The notes: generated by a model from the sequence alone, not told the origin. 64,000 bases of DNA from CAMCXE01 sp046347475 (GCA_046347475.1 JAXMGD010000001.1:434001-498000); one strand, 5' to 3'; positions 43,909-53,521 are shown, counted from the first letter of the stretch. Program-made: numbers and translations.

Positions 43909-46900
43909 ATGACTCATTCGGAAAAAACCAAAGCGCGTAAAACACACATGCCAGTATTTAAAAAATCGCTGTTGGCAGTGTGTATTGTCGCAGCAACTCA
44001 ACAAGGTGCTCGAGCCGCGGATGTCGAAACTGAAGAAGTAATCGTGACCGGTATTAGAGCGAGTCTTGAAAAGGCTCAGGAAATTAAGCGCAATGCTGAT
44101 ACGGTTAAAGATGTAGTAACCGCATCTGATATCAGTGCGCTTCCCGATAAGTCAGTGGTGGAAGCGATCGCTCGTGTCCCGGGTGTCTCAATCGAACGAT
44201 TTGCAGCCCCAAATGACCCTGATCACTTTTCGGTTGAAGGTAGTGGAGCAGTGGTGCGCGGCTTAAACCGAGTTCGCAGTGAGTTCAACGGCCGCGATAC
44301 ATTTAGTGCTAATAAATCATCAGGTTTGAATTTCTCTGATGTGCCCGCTGAGCTGATGGGGGGCGTGGAAGTTGTTAAGAACTTAACTGCGGATTTAATC
44401 GAAGGTGGAGTTGCCGGAACAATTAATCTGAAAACCCGCAAGCCATTTGATAAAAAGGAGCTTCAAATCGCTGGAACCGTTAAAGCGACCTATGCAGATA
44501 AGATTGAGAAAACTGAACCAGATGTTTCTGGGCTTATTTCAAATGTATGGGATACAGATGCGGGTGAATTTGGTGCATTGTTGAATATTTCAAACTCCAC
44601 TTTTTCCTCGCGTAGCGAAGGTATTCAACTTTTTAACTGGTATGAGCGTGGTGAGGCTGGATACCTCATTGGAGCGAATGGAAAACCGGTGCAGGAGTGC
44701 CCAGACTGGGCAAACTGTAATGTTAATAATGATGGTGTTGTGGAATATCCCTGGGGTGGGGCTGTGCCCAATAAACAGGATCCAACCAAGGGAATAGGTC
44801 TTCCTTATGATAATGCTCCATCGTCGAACGGCAAAAATAAGAATACCTATTTTGCTCCCGCAGGAGTTGCATTAAGACAGCAAGACAATGAGCGGGATCG
44901 CACTGGTTTTGCCTCTTCACTTCAGTGGGAAAACCCAGATGATACCATTCTTGCGACCTTAGAATTCGACCGTTCCGATTCTGACTTAGCATGGAATGAG
45001 CGCTTTGTCGAGTACAACGATGAACCATTCAAGCCAGATACCTGGAAGAAAACACAATTTGCTGACCAAAAAGAAACTGACGGGACTCCATCCGCGCGCT
45101 CATCTTTTGTGAATAGCTTTGCTCCTGTGACCATTGGTGGTAGAGATGGCGGTTGGTTTACTCATGGCACCTTGACTAAAACTCCATATGCTACAGGTGT
45201 GCGCCGACATGAAGAAACCAGCACAATTAATGACCTTAGCTTCAATCTAAAGTTTAAACCCACAGACCAATTAACCCTGGTTACCGACTTGCAGTACATT
45301 AAAGCTGACTCCACTGTTAATGATGTCACTGTATATACAGCCTCTGATACCCGAGAGCCAAAGGTCGATCCAGATCCAAAAAAGAATGTAATTGGTCACT
45401 CCGAGCCCGATGTATATGTTGACTTGCGTGGATCAATTCCACGTATTGAGTTTTTGGGATACAAACCTGTCGAAGGTAAAGAATCCAGTTTGCGCGACCC
45501 AGCACGCACAATATTACGCTCTGCTATGGATCACTTAGAAGACAACGAAGGCGATTCTAAAGCGTTGTCGTTTGATGCTACTTACGACATTGATTCAGGC
45601 TGGTTGAAGTCTGCCAAAGCTGGTTTTCGTGTTTCGGATAAAACCCAAAATCGAAAAGTATCTGCTTGGAACTGGGGGAATATCAGTCAGGAGTGGAACG
45701 ACACTGCAAAGACCTGTGCTGATAATCCAGGCTTCTGTGAACGCTATGATCTCACCGGTAGTTTTTTCGATGGAAAAAGTTTGGGAGGGGAAACGGCGTT
45801 TTGGTTTCCGAACGCAAACCTGTTGAGCATGGGGACTCAGGCGTTTTCAGATGCGTTGGATCACGGAGCAGATGGCAAGCCTATTCGCGCGAGTGGTGGC
45901 GCCGATATTTGGTATCCATTAAACGATAAACGTCGAAATAGAACCGGCGCTGCCAACAATCCAATTGCAGGTACTCCATATTTACCGTCCGAGATTTACG
46001 AGGTAAACGAGAAGCGTCAGGCGATATACGGCATGTTGACCTTTGAAAATACCGATTTACCGGTGCAAATTAAAGGTAATGTCGGTGCGCGTTATGTTAA
46101 ATATCAGCTTGAATCGACCGGCAGTTTCGTAGTTCAGCCAGCCGATGCTAAGTACCTTGATGTAGCCAACTGGGGTGGAAAGGAAGCGAATATTCTTATC
46201 CCTCCGGCCGATCGAGATCTCATGAAAGCTTCAGTGGTATTACCAGGTACAATTACCCCTGAAGATTACACCAAAGTTCTCCCTTCCTTGAATCTAAGCT
46301 TTGGTATAACCGATGATTTGATCGTTCGCTTTGCAGCCTCCGAGGCAATTTGGTTGCCGGATCTGGATAATGTTCGTTACAACAATATTCTCGCTCAGAA
46401 TCCAAATGTTTCCGACGTAGATCCCAATAAATCTGGAAATCAGTACGCAAGCTATGGTGGCCTTGAGTATGAATCACGCGATGTGGGTAACCCATACTTG
46501 AAGCCTGAAACTTCGGTAAACCTCGATTTAACTGCGGAGTGGTATTTCTCAGAGCTAGGTTCATTAACCTTTAGCTTATTTAATAAGGATATTTCCGACC
46601 TCATCCGCCGCGCGCCGGTGACTGAAACCTATAATGGCAAGCCTTATCATTACACCCATTGGGCCAACACAAGTGATGCAAAAATTTCCGGGTTTGAAAT
46701 TGCTTACCAACAAACCTTCGATTTCTTGCCCGGTTATTGGTCGGGGTTAGGAACCCAGGCGAACTACACCTATGTTGACGCTAAGCAAACCACTGAAAGT
46801 GCCGCATCATCAAGTGAAGCCAAATACAGTTTCCGCTGGTTTACTGATTTGCCGTTGGACGGTTTGTCAAAGGATACTGCCAACTTAGTGCTGTTCTATG

Positions 46901-47190
46901 AAAAAGAATCAATCAGCACCAGGCTTGCGTATAACTGGCGTTCTGACTACCTGTTGAATTCGCGTGACGTTATTGCAATGTCTCCAATTTACAACAAGGC
47001 AAACGGGCAGCTGGACTTTTCATTCCGCTACAATTTAAGTGAAAACTACAAGGTCGGTTTTGAAGCGAATAACCTGTTGAACACCGTTACAGAAACCGAG
47101 TTGCAATTTAATCAGGATGGTGTACGTACTCCTCGTTCCTACTTCAATAACGACAAACGTTATTCGTTGGTGGTTTCAGGAGCCTTCTAA
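43909..47190 (+). CDS. TonB-dependent receptor (TIGR01782-like)
   Basis: A 1093-residue outer-membrane receptor. After the signal peptide (KSLLAVCIVAATQQGARA) comes a TonB-box-like TEEVIVTGIRASLEKA and the plug domain (NADTVKDVVTASDISALPDK, VEAIARVPGVSIERF, VEVVKNLTADLIEGGVAG). The rest forms the 22-strand barrel and ends on Phe (VVSGAF), as usual for Bam substrates. Length and plug fit the large receptors of Cellvibrio, Xanthomonas and Caulobacter associated with plant or polysaccharide-derived nutrients and halogenase genes. The ATG at 43909 has GGGG about eight bases before it; an upstream open frame adds 19 residues. A strong terminator follows. Confidence 0.94.
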   Translation: MTHSEKTKARKTHMPVFKKSLLAVCIVAATQQGARAADVETEEVIVTGIRASLEKAQEIKRNADTVKDVVTASDISALPDKSVVEAIARVPGVSIERFAAPNDPDHFSVEGSGAVVRGLNRVRSEFNGRDTFSANKSSGLNFSDVPAELMGGVEVVKNLTADLIEGGVAGTINLKTRKPFDKKELQIAGTVKATYADKIEKTEPDVSGLISNVWDTDAGEFGALLNISNSTFSSRSEGIQLFNWYERGEAGYLIGANGKPVQECPDWANCNVNNDGVVEYPWGGAVPNKQDPTKGIGLPYDNAPSSNGKNKNTYFAPAGVALRQQDNERDRTGFASSLQWENPDDTILATLEFDRSDSDLAWNERFVEYNDEPFKPDTWKKTQFADQKETDGTPSARSSFVNSFAPVTIGGRDGGWFTHGTLTKTPYATGVRRHEETSTINDLSFNLKFKPTDQLTLVTDLQYIKADSTVNDVTVYTASDTREPKVDPDPKKNVIGHSEPDVYVDLRGSIPRIEFLGYKPVEGKESSLRDPARTILRSAMDHLEDNEGDSKALSFDATYDIDSGWLKSAKAGFRVSDKTQNRKVSAWNWGNISQEWNDTAKTCADNPGFCERYDLTGSFFDGKSLGGETAFWFPNANLLSMGTQAFSDALDHGADGKPIRASGGADIWYPLNDKRRNRTGAANNPIAGTPYLPSEIYEVNEKRQAIYGMLTFENTDLPVQIKGNVGARYVKYQLESTGSFVVQPADAKYLDVANWGGKEANILIPPADRDLMKASVVLPGTITPEDYTKVLPSLNLSFGITDDLIVRFAASEAIWLPDLDNVRYNNILAQNPNVSDVDPNKSGNQYASYGGLEYESRDVGNPYLKPETSVNLDLTAEWYFSELGSLTFSLFNKDISDLIRRAPVTETYNGKPYHYTHWANTSDAKISGFEIAYQQTFDFLPGYWSGLGTQANYTYVDAKQTTESAASSSEAKYSFRWFTDLPLDGLSKDTANLVLFYEKESISTRLAYNWRSDYLLNSRDVIAMSPIYNKANGQLDFSFRYNLSENYKVGFEANNLLNTVTETELQFNQDGVRTPRSYFNNDKRYSLVVSGAF

Positions 47191-47209
47191 GCTAATCCAT
47201 TAGCGCAAG

Positions 47210-47241
47210 GGCGCGCAGCTTATGCTGCGCGCCTTTTTTTT
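47210..47241 (+). terminator. Strong terminator between TonB receptor and halogenase genes
   Basis: Perfect 10-bp stem GGCGCGCAGC-TTAT-GCTGCGCGCC followed by eight T. It ends only 13 bases before the first halogenase start codon, so there is no room for a promoter between them; the halogenases must be reached by read-through or from a promoter inside the receptor gene. Confidence 0.93.
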
Positions 47242-47254
47242 GTGTGGAGGTTTT

Positions 47255-48784
47255 ATGCGGAAGCGAAATTTAGTGATCGTAGGAGGTGGCACAGCGGGCT
47301 GGATGTGTGCGGCTGCATGCGCCAATCAATTTCATCCGGCGGAAATAAATATTAGCCTAATTGAGTCGGATGCTATCGGAACCGTCGGGGTGGGCGAGGC
47401 GACTATCCCATTGTTGCGTCATTTCAACCAACGACTGGGGGTGAATGAGCGGGAGTTTGTTCGCGCAACCCATGCTACTTACAAGCTGGGCATTGAATTT
47501 AAAAATTGGTCAAAAATGCCCGGGCAGTATATTCATCCATTTGGTGATTTTGGGAACCCCATCGAAGGTTATGATTTTTATTGGGCGTGGATGCAACATA
47601 AATATAATCGGCCTAATGCTGATTTCGGTTCATGTTCCACGGCGGTTATTGCAGCGCGCAACGGTCGCTTCACTTTTCCAAAGCCAGATTGGTTGGATTG
47701 GCGTGGATTCAATTATGCCTTTCATTTAGATGCAGTGAAATATGCTCAATTTTTGCGAAGCTATGCTGAGGCGCGTGAGGTCGTGCGAATTGAAGGTGTA
47801 ATTAAGCATGTGGAGCAGGCTGAAAATGGCGATGTGTCAAAGCTGCATTTGGAGGATGGGCGCGTTATAGCGGGTGATATTTTTATAGATTGCTCAGGTT
47901 TTCGTTCTTTACTGTTAGGCGGTGCGCTAAAGGAAGAGTTTGAAGATTGGAGTCATTGGCTTTTATGTGACCGCGCGATTGCAATTCCTTCAAAAAGCGA
48001 TGAAGTATATAAACCCTATACACAAGCTGAGGCAATGCAGTCGGGATGGCGGTGGGAAATACCCTTGGTAAATCGTTCCGGTAATGGTTTGGTATATTGC
48101 AGTGGGATGTTAAATGACGATGAGGCTTGCGGCTATTTACAGCGCAGCATATCCACTGAAGCGATAGGTCAACCGAATTTCATAAAGTTTAAAGCGGGTC
48201 GTCGTAAGCGTTCTTGGGTTGGAAACTGTTTGGCTATTGGGTTGTCATCTGGGTTTTTGGAGCCTCTTGAATCGACGAGTATTTACTTAATCCAGTTGGC
48301 GATCATGAAGTTTTTGGAATTTTATTCTCCCGAAGGTGATTCTAAATTTAGTCGTAATGAATTTGATCGCATCATGGGCTTGGAGTATGAGCGTGTGCGA
48401 GATTTTATCATAGCCCACTATTATACCGCGCAAAGAACGGATAGCCCATTTTGGCAGTATTGTTCCAACATGAATTTACCTGATAGTCTACAGGAGCGCC
48501 TGGAGATATTTAAGCGCACAGGCGCCATAGATTCCTATGAAATAGGCTTGTTTCAAACACCAAGTTGGGCTGCCATGTTGATTGGACAGCACTATACCCC
48601 CTCCTCTAGGCCGTTGCATCATACAGGGATAGAACCACTTATAGCAGACAAAGTGCGAGAGTGTGAAAAAAGCATTGCCGAGCTTGTTGAGGCGATGCCA
48701 TTCCACAAGGATTTTCTTATGACGTTAGATGGCGTCTCTCAAGCTCCTCCGTCGGGCTTAAATTTTTATGGAGTGTTTTGTTAA
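47255..48784 (+). CDS. Flavin-dependent tryptophan-halogenase-like protein 1
   Basis: A 509-residue member of the Trp_halogenase family. The FAD-binding GGGTAGWMCAA is complete, followed by VGVGEATIP; the catalytic-lysine motif is TYKLGIEFKNW (K77), and the WxWxIP signature appears as SGWRWEIPLVNRSGNG. The chloride/FAD region SGFLEPLESTSIYLIQ is also intact. Family enzymes make hypohalous acid from FADH2, O2 and halide and halogenate an aromatic substrate, but members linked to TonB receptors have unknown or non-tryptophan substrates. Start supported by GGAGG. The stop overlaps the next gene's ATG by one base (TAATG), so they are coupled. Confidence 0.92.
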   Translation: MRKRNLVIVGGGTAGWMCAAACANQFHPAEINISLIESDAIGTVGVGEATIPLLRHFNQRLGVNEREFVRATHATYKLGIEFKNWSKMPGQYIHPFGDFGNPIEGYDFYWAWMQHKYNRPNADFGSCSTAVIAARNGRFTFPKPDWLDWRGFNYAFHLDAVKYAQFLRSYAEAREVVRIEGVIKHVEQAENGDVSKLHLEDGRVIAGDIFIDCSGFRSLLLGGALKEEFEDWSHWLLCDRAIAIPSKSDEVYKPYTQAEAMQSGWRWEIPLVNRSGNGLVYCSGMLNDDEACGYLQRSISTEAIGQPNFIKFKAGRRKRSWVGNCLAIGLSSGFLEPLESTSIYLIQLAIMKFLEFYSPEGDSKFSRNEFDRIMGLEYERVRDFIIAHYYTAQRTDSPFWQYCSNMNLPDSLQERLEIFKRTGAIDSYEIGLFQTPSWAAMLIGQHYTPSSRPLHHTGIEPLIADKVRECEKSIAELVEAMPFHKDFLMTLDGVSQAPPSGLNFYGVFC

Positions 48785-50097
48785 TGCCAACGCCTGTATC
48801 ATCTGCGGAAGTTTTAATCATTGGAGGCTGCATTGAATCCTACTGGGCTGCGATCGCACTGGCTCGATTGCGTGGTGTATTAAGCCAGAGCATCACTTTA
48901 ATAAATGACAATGAGCAGTTGAATCCTGTGGTTTCTGCCGGGGACTGGATTGAAGAGTTTCATGAATGGCTGGGAATTTCCCATGATGTATTTTTGAAAC
49001 GCCTCAGGCCGAGAATTAGCCTGGGATTGCAATTGGGGAGCGAGCATAGACAAGTGTTTATACCTGCTGCACCAACTGGGATTTCACTCAGAAATTGCTC
49101 GTTTTCTAGGCTTTATGCTGCTATCGCTAGGCATGCCGACTGTAATTTTATGGATTTTAATTTTGCGACTTTTTTGGAGCAAAGCGGTACCGTTGCAGCG
49201 CCTCCCAATGTTGGAAAAGCTATGGCTAAAGGACTTAATCTGATCTTCCATTGGGATGCCGTAGCCTATAAAAAATTTCTTGCTGAAAGTATTGATTTCA
49301 ATTCAGTCAAAGTAAAATCTGTAGCTGCCAATGACGTGGGAAGTTATTTGTCAGATGCAATTTGCGATGATGGAGTTGGATCATCAAGTTCAAGTGCCAA
49401 TCCGCCAGTTCTTGCGAATCCGCTAGTTCTTGATTTTCATTGGCGTAAACCTTGGCGTATTTCTGAGGTGGAATTATTCGGGTCGCCACAAAATAATTTT
49501 TTTGGTAAAAATGAGGTGTTTTGCGATTTAAAATTTCTACATTATTCCTTGGCGGTAAATCAGTCGAGGAGATTTAAATATGCCATCCCTCTTGGAGAAA
49601 TTTTAGAGTTTGAAGAAGATCTGTTGATGAATTCGCCAGCAAACTATGTGGCGGGGCGAACCATAAATATGGGGGCAAAGCATTCTGGATTTAGTCCTTT
49701 TGCTGTTGAGGAAACTGTATTTTATCGACAGTTACAGACACTGATTGACATAGTGCGCATATCTGACCATATAGATATTTTTGCGCGAAAACTTAACCGT
49801 CAGTGGTGCGCTTGGCAAAATGAGATTGATGATGTCATAAGCCTGATCTTTAGTGTACTGCGAGGTAATAAGTTGTCAGAGCGAAATGCGTATCGAAGCG
49901 GGCTGTTTCAACAGGTTGGCATGGTGCCCTTAGAAGATGCCAGGCTGATTGATGAGGGGTTGTGGGAAAATATGTTGGTGGCGGGACTGGGGGTGCAGCC
50001 TGGGTATCGAGGTGCGCCCAATGAGTATTCATTGCAGGAAGCTGTTGGGCATTTAAAAAATATTAGGCAATCTTTTTTTTCTGCACTTTCTAAGTGA
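48784..50097 (+). CDS. Degenerate halogenase-family paralogue (probable pseudoenzyme)
   Basis: A 437-residue protein collinear with its two neighbours but strongly diverged. The dinucleotide motif reads LIIGGCIESYWAAIALA instead of GGGTAGW; VGVGEATIP is missing; the lysine motif region reads RISLGLQLGS, with Ser79 where the catalytic Lys is expected; WxWxIP is reduced to FKYAIPLG. The Glu region survives only as SGFSPFAVEETVFY. It is about 70 residues shorter. FAD binding and halogenation therefore look lost, but the frame is open, coupled to gene 1 by TAATG, and followed 15 bases later by gene 3, so it is probably an expressed partner or scaffold. It is not a simple pseudogene because no frameshift or stop is seen. 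Function inferred only. Confidence 0.72.
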   Translation: MPTPVSSAEVLIIGGCIESYWAAIALARLRGVLSQSITLINDNEQLNPVVSAGDWIEEFHEWLGISHDVFLKRLRPRISLGLQLGSEHRQVFIPAAPTGISLRNCSFSRLYAAIARHADCNFMDFNFATFLEQSGTVAAPPNVGKAMAKGLNLIFHWDAVAYKKFLAESIDFNSVKVKSVAANDVGSYLSDAICDDGVGSSSSSANPPVLANPLVLDFHWRKPWRISEVELFGSPQNNFFGKNEVFCDLKFLHYSLAVNQSRRFKYAIPLGEILEFEEDLLMNSPANYVAGRTINMGAKHSGFSPFAVEETVFYRQLQTLIDIVRISDHIDIFARKLNRQWCAWQNEIDDVISLIFSVLRGNKLSERNAYRSGLFQQVGMVPLEDARLIDEGLWENMLVAGLGVQPGYRGAPNEYSLQEAVGHLKNIRQSFFSALSK

Positions 50098-50112
50098 GAG
50101 TAGGTATTTTCT

Positions 50113-51624
50113 ATGACAGAGTCTAACAATATTAAACAGATTGTTATTGTGGGTGGAGGTACCTCGGGTTGGATGGTGGCTGCGGCCATGGGGAAAGTTT
50201 TTCAGGGCAAAGAATGCTCAATAACTCTGATTGAGTCCGAGGAAATTGGAACTGTTGGGGTGGGCGAAGCTACCATACCTGCCATTTTGTATTTTAATAA
50301 AATAATTGGGCTAGATGAGGATGATTTTCTAAAGTTCACGCATGGAACGTTTAAGCTGGGGATTGAGTTCGTGAACTGGGGTAGTGTTGGCGATAGCTAT
50401 TTTCATCCGTTTGGCAGTTACGGTACGCGAATAGATCGATTGGCTTTTCAGCATTATTGGCAGAAGTTATTTAATAAAGGACTGGTGCCCGATATTCAGG
50501 AATTTTCTTTTAACGTAATGGCTTCGAAGGCAAATCGATTTGTTCGTCCTGTTGATATCGAAAACTCGCCATTGCAGGAAGTTGCCTACGCATTTCATTT
50601 TGATGCTGGACTCTATGCTCAATATTTGCGGGGAATGGCTGAAAAAATGGGGGTGCGGCGTATCAATAACCTCGTGGAGCGGGTAAACCTGCGGGGGCGC
50701 GATGGATTTATTGAATCGGTGTCGCTAAAAACAGGCGAGTGTATTGAGGGGGAGTTGTTTATTGATTGTTCAGGTTTTCGAGGGCTATTAATTGAAGAGG
50801 CTTTGAAAACAGGTTACGACGACTGGTCACATTATTTACCTTGTAACCGCGCAGTTACCGTTGCCAGCAAACGCCTTGACCCATTGCCGCCCTATACACG
50901 CGCCACCGCATTGGAAGCGGGTTGGCAGTGGAGAATTCCACTGCAACATCGAACAGGAAATGGATATGTGTTTTGCGACCAATACATCAGTGATGATCGA
51001 GCTGTGGAAACCCTATTGTCTAATATCGAGGGGGAGCCACTCGCGCAACCGCGCTTTTTGAAATTTCTTACCGGTAAACGCAAAAAGTTTTGGAATAAGA
51101 ACTGTGTGGCCATAGGTCTTGCCAGCGGCTTTATGGAGCCGCTGGAATCAACAAGTATTCATCTGGTGCAAGCTGCAATTTCGAAACTAATTGATCTGTT
51201 TCCTAATGCAGATTTTTGCCCTGAGGTTATTGAAAAGTTTAATGCTCAGTTATCGTTTGAATACCAGAGCATTCGAGACTTTTTGATTTTGCATTACAAG
51301 GCCACAAGCCGCGCTGATTCTGCCTTTTGGAACTATTGTAGAGATATGGAGGTTCCGCAGAGTTTGCTGGATAAAATTGCGTTGTATAAAGAGGGAGGGC
51401 GTGTGTACCGAGATTCAGATGAGTCATTTTCGGGGATTAGCTGGTTGTCTGTTTTTCGAGGGCAGGGAATTACAACAGAGAAATATAATCCAGTAGCCGA
51501 TGTTTATGATGAGGAGCGCTTAGTTGCGCGCCTAAAAAATATTCACGAGGTAATACAGCGCTCGGTGGTAGCGTGCCCAACCCACGAGGCTTTTATCGAG
51601 CAGTATTGTAAATCTATCCGTTGA
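50113..51624 (+). CDS. Flavin-dependent tryptophan-halogenase-like protein 2
   Basis: A 503-residue intact family member. GGGTSGWMVAAAMG, VGVGEATIPAIL, the catalytic-lysine motif GTFKLGIEFVNW (K81), the WxWxIP signature AGWQWRIPLQHRTGNGYVF and ASGFMEPLESTSIHLVQ are all present. It is closer to protein 1 than to the degenerate middle gene, but clearly a distinct paralogue. It closes the three-gene unit and converges with the S9 peptidase gene. The halogen and substrate cannot be predicted. Confidence 0.92.
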   Translation: MTESNNIKQIVIVGGGTSGWMVAAAMGKVFQGKECSITLIESEEIGTVGVGEATIPAILYFNKIIGLDEDDFLKFTHGTFKLGIEFVNWGSVGDSYFHPFGSYGTRIDRLAFQHYWQKLFNKGLVPDIQEFSFNVMASKANRFVRPVDIENSPLQEVAYAFHFDAGLYAQYLRGMAEKMGVRRINNLVERVNLRGRDGFIESVSLKTGECIEGELFIDCSGFRGLLIEEALKTGYDDWSHYLPCNRAVTVASKRLDPLPPYTRATALEAGWQWRIPLQHRTGNGYVFCDQYISDDRAVETLLSNIEGEPLAQPRFLKFLTGKRKKFWNKNCVAIGLASGFMEPLESTSIHLVQAAISKLIDLFPNADFCPEVIEKFNAQLSFEYQSIRDFLILHYKATSRADSAFWNYCRDMEVPQSLLDKIALYKEGGRVYRDSDESFSGISWLSVFRGQGITTEKYNPVADVYDEERLVARLKNIHEVIQRSVVACPTHEAFIEQYCKSIR

Positions 51625-51676
51625 ATCAACTGCTGCCCCGCCAAGCCCTGTTTTAATGGGGTTGGCAGGGCGTTGG

Positions 51677-53521
51677 TTAGTTCTTCGGTTGTGGGCCTAG
51701 ATACTTTGACAGAAAGCCTTCTAGTGCGTTGAATATTTTAATTTGATCAGGTTCGCTGGTGAGCCAGTGTTCTCCATTTGGTAGCTCTATAAACTCCACG
51801 GGCTTCTTTTGCTCAGCAAGTTTTTTGTGCATTTTTGTTGAGTGTGTAAAAGGTACGACTGTGTCCTTGGTTGCTGCGATCAATAGCAGTGGGGCTTTTA
51901 CTTGGTTCGATAATTTGATTGGGGAATTCGCTTCCAGGTTGTTTCGCTCGTTCAGTGCATCGCGTATGGCATTTTTAGCTGCATAATGATCGCTATCATC
52001 ATAGAGTTGTTCCAAATCCATCACGCCATTAATGCTGATACCACAGGCGTATAACTCAGGTGTTTTGGCTAGTCCGATAGCCGCTGCATATCCACCAAAG
52101 TTTCCGCCTACAATACATATGTGTTTAGGGTCGGCAATACCCTGTTTGACGAGCCATTTCACGCCATCCGTGATGTCATCTTGGATCAGCTTTCCCCATT
52201 GCTTACGGCCTGCTTCGTTGTGAGCGATGCCGAAACCTGTTGAGCCACGAAACTGAGGCTGCAGAACGCCGTAGCCTCGGTTGGCAAAATACTGCACGTA
52301 ATTGTTAAATCCCCATTCGTCATGGGATTCTGGGCCGCCATGGACGAAAATAATAAACGGAAGATTTTTGTTGGCCTCATTGGGGGTTGTTAACAGAGCT
52401 GGAATCTTATAATTGTCTCGAGCGGGGTAGGTAATTTTTTGCATTTTTGCAAGCGCTGCTCCCTCTAGTTGAGGATAGGCAGAGCCTATTAAATCCATAG
52501 TCTTAAGCTTGCGATCATAGAGAAAAAATAGCTCCGGTTTGTCATCGCTGGAGGCGGATAAAGTGTAAGTTTCTTTGTTGTCATCATGAGAGATGATGTT
52601 GATCGCGTAGCCCGGCATTGCCTTTTGGGCCGTTGCCTTTATCTTGTTATAAATGGTGTCAACGTATTCCCCTTCAATTGTGCGAGTAGTTAGGTTGTAG
52701 CGGTATAATTTTTCAGGCGTTCCGGGTGATGTGAGTTCATTTTCGTCACTGAGTTGGTCTGTGGTGACGAGCAAAATGTTGTCGTCCTCTGGCATAAAGC
52801 TAAATACTTCCAGTAGATCATTATCACTAATTTTTACGTTTTGCAGTTCTTCCCAGGGGCTTGACTCGTTAATGCGATAGAAAATAGCTTGGTTTCGCGT
52901 ACTATCTTTATAACGAATGCCGATTCGTAACCTGCCCTGATGGTCGGCAACCCAATAACCAATGCCCCGTGTGTTTTTTTCAACGAGTTTTTTCTCGCCA
53001 GTCTCTAAATCGACCTGATGTACAAGCGGTGCGTTAAAGGTGTTTTTATCGTCATCCAGCGCCATTAGCATATGCCGCGTGTCTTGTTTGTTTTGACCTA
53101 CCATCCAAGCATATTGGCGAAAATATCCATTTTGATCCGGCTCCATTTTGTACCCCACTGGGGCGCTGCCGTCAAAACGCGCCGACACTAAGCGCCGGTA
53201 GTTATACAAACCATTACCTCTTTTGCTAGTGCCCCTGAGTGCGACAATAACTCGGTCATTGTTGGCCCAGGCGTAGCGGCTAAAATAGGTGTCGGCTGTG
53301 ACGAGTGGGGGGTAGACTTTAGCGGGCTCATCCCGGTTTTTGACATAAATAATTGGCTTGCCATTTATTATTATGGTGGCAGCAATTTTTCTCCCGTCTG
53401 GAGATATTTGTGGATTGCTGTATTGTGGAAGTTTTGCAAAATTTTCTACAGGGTAATAGGGGGCTTGCGCCCACAGGTTGGTGCAAAAAAATAAAATCGA
53501 AATGATCGAAGTGCGTGTCAT
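51677..53521 (-). CDS. S9-family peptidase homologue with the nucleophilic Ser replaced by Asn
   Basis: A 614-residue secreted protein (signal peptide MTRTSIISILFFCTNLWAQA). The N-terminal part is the beta-propeller and the C-terminal part (about 380-614) is the prolyl-oligopeptidase alpha/beta-hydrolase domain: FVHGGPESHDEWGF, PQFRGSTGFG. In the nucleophile elbow GGNFGGY the expected Ser is Asn474 (codon AAC); Asp in ATKDTVVPF and His in NGEHWL remain. It is therefore either a pseudoenzyme, possibly a binding protein, or the result of a single A/G base change. AAGGATG precedes the start. It converges with the halogenase operon, and family members are common next to such TonB receptors. Confidence 0.85.
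   Translation of the reverse strand: MTRTSIISILFFCTNLWAQAPYYPVENFAKLPQYSNPQISPDGRKIAATIIINGKPIIYVKNRDEPAKVYPPLVTADTYFSRYAWANNDRVIVALRGTSKRGNGLYNYRRLVSARFDGSAPVGYKMEPDQNGYFRQYAWMVGQNKQDTRHMLMALDDDKNTFNAPLVHQVDLETGEKKLVEKNTRGIGYWVADHQGRLRIGIRYKDSTRNQAIFYRINESSPWEELQNVKISDNDLLEVFSFMPEDDNILLVTTDQLSDENELTSPGTPEKLYRYNLTTRTIEGEYVDTIYNKIKATAQKAMPGYAINIISHDDNKETYTLSASSDDKPELFFLYDRKLKTMDLIGSAYPQLEGAALAKMQKITYPARDNYKIPALLTTPNEANKNLPFIIFVHGGPESHDEWGFNNYVQYFANRGYGVLQPQFRGSTGFGIAHNEAGRKQWGKLIQDDITDGVKWLVKQGIADPKHICIVGGNFGGYAAAIGLAKTPELYACGISINGVMDLEQLYDDSDHYAAKNAIRDALNERNNLEANSPIKLSNQVKAPLLLIAATKDTVVPFTHSTKMHKKLAEQKKPVEFIELPNGEHWLTSEPDQIKIFNALEGFLSKYLGPQPKN

Noticed and set aside
51630..51670. Possible terminator between the halogenase operon and the S9 gene (GCCAAGCCC...GGGGTTGGC)
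   Set aside because: The stem has a mismatch and no T tract follows on either strand, so the call is too weak.
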